Shown here in pieces: positions 5,458 to 10,441 of a stretch of 10,441 bases of DNA (the first letter of the stretch is position 1; each line of letters opens with the position of its first letter). A program made the translations under genes and the position numbers. The notes under the pieces are model-generated. The model was given only the letters and a program-made list of their open reading frames with translations. It was not told the origin of the DNA and made no database searches. The DNA comes from Clostridia bacterium (GTDB lineage: Bacteria > Bacillota > Clostridia > Oscillospirales > Acutalibacteraceae), in contig JAFYNC010000051.1 of NCBI GenBank assembly GCA_017549905.1, positions 1 to 10,441 of the forward strand. The letters run 5' to 3'.

Positions 5458-7020
5458 ATGGCATATCAGGCGCTATACCGCAAATATCGTCCGCAAACAT
5501 TTTCTGAAGTTGTAGGTCAAGAACATATAACAGAAACCTTAAAAAACCAATTGTGTGACGGCAAAAATGTTCATGCATATCTTTTTTCGGGAACTCGTGG
5601 TACAGGTAAAACAAGCTGTGCTAAGATATTGGCAAAAGCTGTTAACTGCACTAATTCAAATAACGGTGACCCTTGCTTAGAGTGTGAAAGCTGTAAAAAT
5701 ATTGCGAGTGGCGAGAATACTGATATTATTGAGATTGACGCGGCATCTAACAACAGTGTTGACAGTATAAGAGAACTTCGCGATCTTGTTAACTTTACAC
5801 CCAGTAATTCAAAATACAGAGTTTATATTATTGATGAAGTTCATATGCTCTCAATAAGCGCTTTTAATGCTTTACTTAAAACTCTTGAAGAACCGCCGGC
5901 TCACGTAATTTTTATTCTTGCTACAACTGAAATTCATAAACTTCCTGCTACTATTCTTTCCAGATGTCAGCGTTTTGATTTCAGAAGAATTGAAAATGAA
6001 AAAATTTGCAACAGAATTCAATTTATAGCGCAAAACGAAGGTTTAAGTGTTACCGACGACGCCGCTATGCTTATTGCTGCTGCGGCAGACGGTGGTATGC
6101 GTGACGCCCTTTCAATATTAGACCTTTGCGCCGCAAGTTCAAGTGCAATTGATGAAGCAACAGTTGAAAATGTTTGTGCTATGGCGGGTAATGAATATTT
6201 AACCGAACTTGCTGAAAAAATTAAAAATCACGAAATGCAAGAAGCCTTGTTGCTCATTGAAAAACTTCATAATTCTTCTGTGGATATGTTAAGGCTTTTA
6301 TCTGGTCTTATTTCACATTACCGTGATTTGATGATTATTAAAACAGTTAAAGGTAAAAACAGACCAATAGTATGTTCTACAAAACAGTTAAGCCTTCTTG
6401 AAGAACAGGCTAAAGATTATGATATTCGTGATATTATGTATTGCATCTCTGTTTTACAGTCTGCTTCTGCTGCTATGCAGTCGGGCAACAGACGTTGTGA
6501 AATGGAAATGTCGGTAATTCGCATGTGTGACCCTAAGTTGTCCAACGACATTACCGCTCTTGAAAGACGTATTGCTGCTATTGAAAATGGCACATCAAAT
6601 AATATTGCAATTAGCAAAACTGATATAGTTAAGACGAATGATGCTAATGAAGAATTGCCTGTAGAAAAGGAAGAGACTATTACTCCTGTAACTACTTCTG
6701 ATAGCGAGATTAATAAACTTGCAGAATGGCGCGAAATACTTGGAATAATCAAAAATGAAGCACCATTGCTTTGGGGAGTTCTTACCGATTCTTCAGCATA
6801 TATAAAGGGTGAATTCCTTTTAATTGATGCTCCAAATCCGCAATTCAGAACCATGATAAAGAGTGAGAATGCACAGTATAAGGATAGTATTCGCAAAGCG
6901 GCATTAAAAGTTTTAGGTAAGACTTATAAGTTAGGTCCTTATACTAAAACCAACACCGCTTCAAATGTTGATCCATTGCAAGAAATAGCTAATAAGCTTA
7001 AAAATTTTGAAATTAACTAA
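5458..7020 (+). CDS. dnaX: DNA polymerase III subunit gamma/tau (clamp loader)
   Basis: This is the AAA+ motor subunit of the clamp loader, which places the beta sliding clamp on primed DNA at the replication fork (520 aa from ATG 5458). The N-terminus MAYQALYRKYRPQTFSEVVG is the family signature. Walker A is GTRGTGKT (45-52). The zinc module is C64-x8-C73-x2-C76-x2-C79. Walker B is YIIDEVHML (D126, E127). The sensor/arginine-finger motif LSRCQRFDF contains the SRC triad at 168-170. After the collar domain comes a Ser/Thr/Glu-rich linker (about 395-435) and a shorter C-terminal domain of tau type (from about 440). I saw no A-AAA-AAG slippery site with a following hairpin where E. coli dnaX frameshifts, so a single product is likely. 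The first codon is 25 bases after the SRP RNA stem, with no clear promoter between, so it probably depends on read-through from the SRP RNA promoter. Confidence 0.96.
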   Translation: MAYQALYRKYRPQTFSEVVGQEHITETLKNQLCDGKNVHAYLFSGTRGTGKTSCAKILAKAVNCTNSNNGDPCLECESCKNIASGENTDIIEIDAASNNSVDSIRELRDLVNFTPSNSKYRVYIIDEVHMLSISAFNALLKTLEEPPAHVIFILATTEIHKLPATILSRCQRFDFRRIENEKICNRIQFIAQNEGLSVTDDAAMLIAAAADGGMRDALSILDLCAASSSAIDEATVENVCAMAGNEYLTELAEKIKNHEMQEALLLIEKLHNSSVDMLRLLSGLISHYRDLMIIKTVKGKNRPIVCSTKQLSLLEEQAKDYDIRDIMYCISVLQSASAAMQSGNRRCEMEMSVIRMCDPKLSNDITALERRIAAIENGTSNNIAISKTDIVKTNDANEELPVEKEETITPVTTSDSEINKLAEWREILGIIKNEAPLLWGVLTDSSAYIKGEFLLIDAPNPQFRTMIKSENAQYKDSIRKAALKVLGKTYKLGPYTKTNTASNVDPLQEIANKLKNFEIN

Positions 7021-7037
7021 AGGACAAGGTGATATAA

Positions 7038-7379
7038 ATGAAAGTAAGAATACCAAATTCAGGCGGCCCTTCTAATATGAATCAAATGCTTAAACAAGCT
7101 CAAAAGATGCAGGCTGATATGCAGGCTTTACAAGAGGATTTAGAAAATCGTGAATTTTCTGCAACCTCTGGCGGTGGTATGGTTGAAGTAACTGTAGATG
7201 GCAAACATTTCATAAAGTCTATTAAAATTAATCCTGATGCTATCGACCCTGATGATGCCGAAATGCTTGAAGATCTTGTAACTGTAGCTGTAAACGAGGC
7301 TATAGCAAATGCAACAAAAACCTCTGAAGAAGAAATGGGAGCTATAACCGGCGGTCTTAATATGCCGGGTCTGTTTTAA
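7038..7379 (+). CDS. YbaB/EbfC family nucleoid-associated protein
   Basis: This small DNA-binding dimer (113 aa) has the family's usual length and layout: a basic Gly/Pro/Asn-rich start ([20 protein letters not shown]), an amphipathic helix rich in Gln and Met ([20 protein letters not shown]), a strand region ([16 protein letters not shown]), [18 protein letters not shown], and a Gly/Met-rich tail ending in GGLNMPGLF. EbfC-type proteins bind and bend DNA with low specificity; how they help replication or repair is unsettled, though the gene is almost always between dnaX and recR as here. AAGGTGAT (7026-7033) precedes ATG 7038, 17 bases after the dnaX stop. Confidence 0.95.
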   Translation: MKVRIPNSGGPSNMNQMLKQAQKMQADMQALQEDLENREFSATSGGGMVEVTVDGKHFIKSIKINPDAIDPDDAEMLEDLVTVAVNEAIANATKTSEEEMGAITGGLNMPGLF

Positions 7380-7381
7380 TT

Positions 7382-7984
7382 ATGGCTAATAACAATATAG
7401 TACCTTTAACCGAGCTTATTTCTCAGTTTGAGCGTTTGCCGGGTATTGGTAAAAAGACTGCTCAAAGATTAGCGTATAGTATTTTAGAGCAACCGCCTGA
7501 AAGAGCAGAAAAATTTGCCGAGGCGCTTATAAACGCCAAGCGAAAAATTCATTTTTGTAAGGAATGTCAAGGTTTAACCGACCTTGACACTTGCGCTATT
7601 TGCTCTAATGAAACAAGAAACCGTTCTATTATATGCGTAGTAGCAGAGCCGAAAGACGTAATGGCTTTTGAGCGCACAGGTGAATATAACGGATTGTATC
7701 ACGTTTTACACGGAGTGATATCTCCGCTTGACAGAATATCTCCAGATCAGCTTAAAATTAAAGAATTAATGTCAAGACTTTCAAGCGGTGAGGTTACAGA
7801 GATAATTATGGCTACTAATCCCACTGTCGAGGGCGAAGCTACTGCAAGCTATATTTCAAGGCTTGTAAAGCCAATGGGCATTAAGGTTACTCGCTTAGCT
7901 TATGGCATACCGGTTGGCAGTGATTTAGAATATGCCGACCAATTCACTTTGGCAAGAGCGCTTGAAGGCAGAAACGAAATATAA
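7382..7984 (+). CDS. recR: Recombination mediator RecR
   Basis: RecR works with RecO (and RecF) to load RecA on SSB-coated single-stranded DNA during gap repair. The 200-aa length is normal. A helix-hairpin-helix lies at 13-31 ([19 protein letters not shown]). A four-Cys zinc finger follows (C59-x2-C62, C71-x2-C74), and then the Toprim domain, with [15 protein letters not shown] (86-100) carrying the conserved Glu and [18 protein letters not shown] (143-160). The C-terminus [20 protein letters not shown] (171-190) is the ATP-binding-fold tail shared across the family. The start ATG is only two bases after the ybaB stop and lacks a strong Shine-Dalgarno, so translation is probably coupled to ybaB. 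Confidence 0.97.
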   Translation: MANNNIVPLTELISQFERLPGIGKKTAQRLAYSILEQPPERAEKFAEALINAKRKIHFCKECQGLTDLDTCAICSNETRNRSIICVVAEPKDVMAFERTGEYNGLYHVLHGVISPLDRISPDQLKIKELMSRLSSGEVTEIIMATNPTVEGEATASYISRLVKPMGIKVTRLAYGIPVGSDLEYADQFTLARALEGRNEI

Positions 7985-8005
7985 AATATTAAAGGTTGCA
8001 AAATA

Positions 8006-8224
8006 ATGACACAAGAAAAAATCGATAGAATTAATGAATTATCTCGTAAGCAAAAGAGTGTTGGACTTACAGAAGAAGAAAAACAGGAACAGTATGCTTT
8101 AAGGCGTGAATATATTGAAGGGTTTAAGGCATCATTAGTTTCACAACTTGAGAATACTTATATTGTTGAGCCGGATGGCACAAAAAGAAAGGTTAAACGC
8201 GCTGATGAAAATTCTTCTAACTGA
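8006..8224 (+). CDS. DUF896 (YnzC-type, UPF0291) small protein
   Basis: This 72-aa protein of the DUF896 family is found mainly in Firmicutes. It has the two-helix pattern IDRINELSRKQKSVGLTEEEKQEQYALRREYIEGFKASL followed by a conserved short tail LENTYIVEPDGTKRKVK. B. subtilis YnzC, encoded next to the SOS-induced cell-division inhibitor gene yneA, belongs here; the biochemical role is unknown. An AAAGGT site precedes ATG 8006, 21 bases after recR. The last 20 bases overlap the start of the dehydrogenase gene in another frame, which suggests coupled translation. Confidence 0.92.
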   Translation: MTQEKIDRINELSRKQKSVGLTEEEKQEQYALRREYIEGFKASLVSQLENTYIVEPDGTKRKVKRADENSSN

Positions 8225-9155
8225 TGGTTGTACATTAATTTGCAATAATGATTTATCACTTGATGTATTTGAAAAATATGGCGATTTATTTGTTTTTCAA
8301 AATATTAGTCGTGATGAGCTATTAAAGGAAATTGTTGATACAGATGTTGTTTTATGTAATAAAACAATAATTGACAAGGAAATATTTGAAAAAGCTAAAA
8401 AGCTTAAATATATCGGCACCTTTGCTACGGGCTATAATAATATTGATATAGCCGTTGCAAATGAAAAGGGTGTTACTGTTTGTAACGCGCCCGATTATTC
8501 AACAAATGCGGTAGCGCAACAAGTAATAGCATATATGCTTATGCATTACACTAAGGTTAATCAATATAACAATTTTGTTAAAGACAATGGTTGGTTAAAT
8601 TCAACCACTTTTTCACCGCTTGTTTTTTCAACTGATGAGGTTGCAGGTAAAACATTAGGTATTGTAGGTTTTGGCAGTATCGGTATGGCTGTTGCAAAAA
8701 TTGCAATAGCGCTTGGTATGAACATTTTGGTTTATACAAGAACTAAAAAGGATTATGAAAATATAGAATTTGTTTCATTTGAAGAATTACTTAGTAAATC
8801 CGATGTTGTTACACTTCATTGCCCTTTAACTGAGAAAACTGCTGATTTGATGAACAGTGAATCATTTTCTAAAATGAAAAATGGCGCATTTTTCATAAAT
8901 ACTTCACGTGGTGGCACAGTTGATGAGGATGCGCTTTTTGATGCTTTGTCTTCAGGTAAACTTTCAGGCGCGGCGGTTGATGTTTTAAAGCAAGAACCAA
9001 TGAGTAAGGACTGCGTTCTTCTTAAAGCGCCAAATATAATTATTACTCCTCACTCGGCTTGGGCACCGCTTACAACAAGAAAGCGATTATTAAAGCTTGT
9101 CGAAGATAATTTAAATATGTATCTTAATGGTAAACCACAGAATTTCGTGAATTAA
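8205..9155 (+). CDS. D-2-hydroxyacid dehydrogenase (glycerate dehydrogenase-like)
   Basis: This NAD(P)-dependent cytosolic oxidoreductase interconverts 2-oxoacids and D-2-hydroxyacids (316 aa). It has the split substrate domain (MKILLTDGCTLICNNDLSLD... and the C-terminal end), the dinucleotide fold GIVGFGSIGMAVAK (G155-x-G157-x2-G160), the Arg of NTSRGGTVDEDAL (R235), the Glu of DVLKQEPM (E264) and the catalytic His in TPHSAWAP (H283). The wording, especially HSAWAP instead of HIAG, is nearest to hydroxypyruvate reductase/glycerate dehydrogenase members, but the substrate cannot be fixed from sequence. The frame is open from 8148, but ATG 8205 gives the normal family N-terminus. That start overlaps the DUF896 gene by 20 bases, and its nearest purine-rich site (GAAAGG, about 12 bases upstream) is rather distant, so coupling from the upstream gene is likely. 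Confidence 0.92.
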   Translation: MKILLTDGCTLICNNDLSLDVFEKYGDLFVFQNISRDELLKEIVDTDVVLCNKTIIDKEIFEKAKKLKYIGTFATGYNNIDIAVANEKGVTVCNAPDYSTNAVAQQVIAYMLMHYTKVNQYNNFVKDNGWLNSTTFSPLVFSTDEVAGKTLGIVGFGSIGMAVAKIAIALGMNILVYTRTKKDYENIEFVSFEELLSKSDVVTLHCPLTEKTADLMNSESFSKMKNGAFFINTSRGGTVDEDALFDALSSGKLSGAAVDVLKQEPMSKDCVLLKAPNIIITPHSAWAPLTTRKRLLKLVEDNLNMYLNGKPQNFVN

Positions 9156-9169
9156 GGAAGTGTAAAATT

Positions 9170-10441
9170 ATGTTTTCAAGAGTTGGCGGTATCGGAATTT
9201 TCGGTATAAATTCATATATGATTGAAATAGAAGCCGATGTTTCGGGCGGATTGCCTGCTTTTGATATAGTTGGTCTTCCTGATGCCGCGGTTAAAGAATC
9301 ACGCGATCGCATACGCGCCGCAATAAAAAACTGCGGTTTTAAATTTCCCGTTGGTAGAATTACTGTTAATTTAGCACCTGCAGACCGCAAAAAAGAGGGC
9401 TCACTTTATGATGTTCCAGTCCTTCTTGCTATACTTAAAGCTTCGGGTCAGCTAAAGTGTGATATTGAAAATTCAATTATAATAGGTGAGGTAGCACTTG
9501 ACGGTATGATACGCGAGGTTAACGGCGTATTAGCAATCGCGATTACCGCTAAGGAAAACGGAATTCAAAATATATTTGTTCCTTTCTGTAATGCGGCAGA
9601 GGCCTCGGTAATTGATGGTATTAATGTTTATGGTGTTAAAAATTTAAAAGAACTATTATCACATTTAAAGGGCGAAGAAATGCTTAAACCCTTTGATAAA
9701 CCAAATAAAGAAAACATTTCTAATTTGCATATTCCCGATTTTTCAGATGTTAAAGGTCAAATTGCCGCAAAAAAAGCACTTGAGGTTGCGGCGGCAGGCG
9801 GCCATAATTTGCTTATGGTGGGTCCTCCGGGCGCTGGTAAGAGTATGCTTGCAAAAAGATTACCCGGTATTTTGCCCGAAATGACATTTGAGGAATCTAT
9901 TGAAACTACAAAGATTCACTCAATAGCAGGTCTTATTAATTCGGATAATCCGTTAATCACCACAAGACCTTTTCGTTCACCGCATCACACTGTGTCTTCT
10001 GCGGCGCTTGCGGGTGGTGGCGCTGTGCCAAGACCGGGCGAAATTTCTCTAGCACATAACGGTGTTTTATTTCTTGATGAATTACCTGAATTCAGACGCG
10101 ATGTTATGGAAGCTTTAAGACAACCATTAGAGGATAGCAAGGTTACAGTATCTCGAGTTGCAGGAACTCTTACATATCCAAGTTCGATTATGTTAGTAGC
10201 CGCTATGAATGCTTGTCCTTGCGGTTTTTACGGACATCCTACTAAGAATTGCACCTGTTCTCAAAACGCTGTTCATAAGTATTTAAATCGCGTTTCAGGA
10301 CCTATGCTTGATAGAATTGATTTACAGGTTGAAGTCCCACCTGTTGATTATTCTGCGCTTAGTTCAGAAAGGAAAGAGGAAAGCTCTAAAGAAATTAGGG
10401 AACGAGTAAATAAAGCTCGTAAAATACAAACCGAGCAGATC
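9170..10441 (+). CDS. YifB/ComM family Mg-chelatase-like AAA+ ATPase, 3'-truncated
   Basis: The frame runs 424 codons to the window edge without a stop, so the C-terminal part is missing (members usually have about 500 residues). The N-terminal ChlI-like domain starts MFSRVGGIGIFGINSYMIEI and includes GGLPAFDIVGLPDAAVKESRDR and APADRKKEGSLYD. The AAA+ domain follows with Walker A GPPGAGKS (218-225), FRSPHHTVSSAALAGGG, Walker B VLFLDELPEF (D303, E304), and the family's Cys cluster ACPCGFYGH...CTCS (from 348). LDRIDLQVEVPPVD follows. In naturally competent bacteria ComM is a helicase aiding branch migration of incoming DNA; in others the role of YifB is unclear, and competence should not be assumed here. 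AGGAAG (9155-9160) precedes ATG 9170, 14 bases after the dehydrogenase stop. It probably belongs to the same operon. Confidence 0.95.
   Translation, partial: MFSRVGGIGIFGINSYMIEIEADVSGGLPAFDIVGLPDAAVKESRDRIRAAIKNCGFKFPVGRITVNLAPADRKKEGSLYDVPVLLAILKASGQLKCDIENSIIIGEVALDGMIREVNGVLAIAITAKENGIQNIFVPFCNAAEASVIDGINVYGVKNLKELLSHLKGEEMLKPFDKPNKENISNLHIPDFSDVKGQIAAKKALEVAAAGGHNLLMVGPPGAGKSMLAKRLPGILPEMTFEESIETTKIHSIAGLINSDNPLITTRPFRSPHHTVSSAALAGGGAVPRPGEISLAHNGVLFLDELPEFRRDVMEALRQPLEDSKVTVSRVAGTLTYPSSIMLVAAMNACPCGFYGHPTKNCTCSQNAVHKYLNRVSGPMLDRIDLQVEVPPVDYSALSSERKEESSKEIRERVNKARKIQTEQI

Noticed and set aside
6417..6896. 159-codon open frame antisense to dnaX with a signal-peptide-like start
   Set aside because: It mirrors the codon bias of dnaX on the other strand and shows no recognisable domain. 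The hydrophobic start is a by-product of the dnaX sequence.
5458..7020. Programmed -1 frameshift in dnaX producing gamma and tau
   Set aside because: No A-AAA-AAG slippery heptamer with a following hairpin was seen where E. coli has it.
8148..8204. Longer dehydrogenase start
   Set aside because: It would overlap the DUF896 gene by 77 bases and add residues not seen in the family. MKILLTDG at 8205 is the normal start.
9124..9390. Minus-strand 88-codon open frame
   Set aside because: It lies across the end of the dehydrogenase gene and the clear start of the YifB/ComM frame, and has no family likeness.
1..10441. CRISPR array, transposon ends, prophage or tRNA genes
   Set aside because: No regularly spaced repeats, transposase motifs, phage genes or tRNA cloverleaf were found. 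Gene content and codon style are uniform throughout.

Overview
This is an AT-rich, densely coding chromosomal window. It looks like a Firmicute of class Clostridia, possibly an Oscillospirales/Ruminococcaceae-type gut organism. The grounds are split transketolase subunits, an SRP RNA–dnaX–ybaB–recR block, a YnzC-type DUF896 protein, treble-clef/DUF2628 membrane proteins, TTG starts and Shine-Dalgarno sites of the AGGTGAT/GGAGG type. The taxonomic call is inference. I see no phage, transposon, CRISPR, tRNA or rRNA signal.

Region 1 (1-1622, + strand): the 3' part of the transketolase N-terminal subunit gene and the complete C-terminal subunit gene, one base apart. A perfect 13-bp hairpin follows and can terminate transcription from both sides.

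Region 2 (1627-5203, - strand): a compact five-gene operon read right to left from a good sigma-A-type promoter. In transcription order it encodes a left-handed beta-helix (GlmU C-domain-like) protein, a Nudix hydrolase, a RING-like zinc-finger/DUF2628 membrane protein, a zinc-ribbon/DUF2628 membrane protein that is its paralogue, and a YjjG-like HAD phosphatase. The first three genes are joined by 4-base ATGA overlaps. This is the least understood part of the window.

Region 3 (5245-9155, + strand): a divergent promoter drives a small SRP RNA with an unusually long outer duplex. It is followed closely by dnaX (clamp-loader subunit), ybaB/ebfC (nucleoid protein), recR (recombination repair), a DUF896 protein and a D-2-hydroxyacid dehydrogenase. 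Gaps are small or negative, so read-through as one operon is plausible.

Region 4 (9170-10441, + strand): the 5' part of a yifB/comM-type Mg-chelatase-like AAA+ ATPase gene, which is cut by the window end.

Most of this is ordinary housekeeping. The points worth a second look are the paired treble-clef/DUF2628 membrane proteins in the Nudix/HAD operon, and the SRP RNA whose outer stem reaches to within about 25 bases of the dnaX start codon. There is no gene-free stretch longer than 300 bases. The longest gap, 5165-5457, holds the divergent promoters and the SRP RNA.
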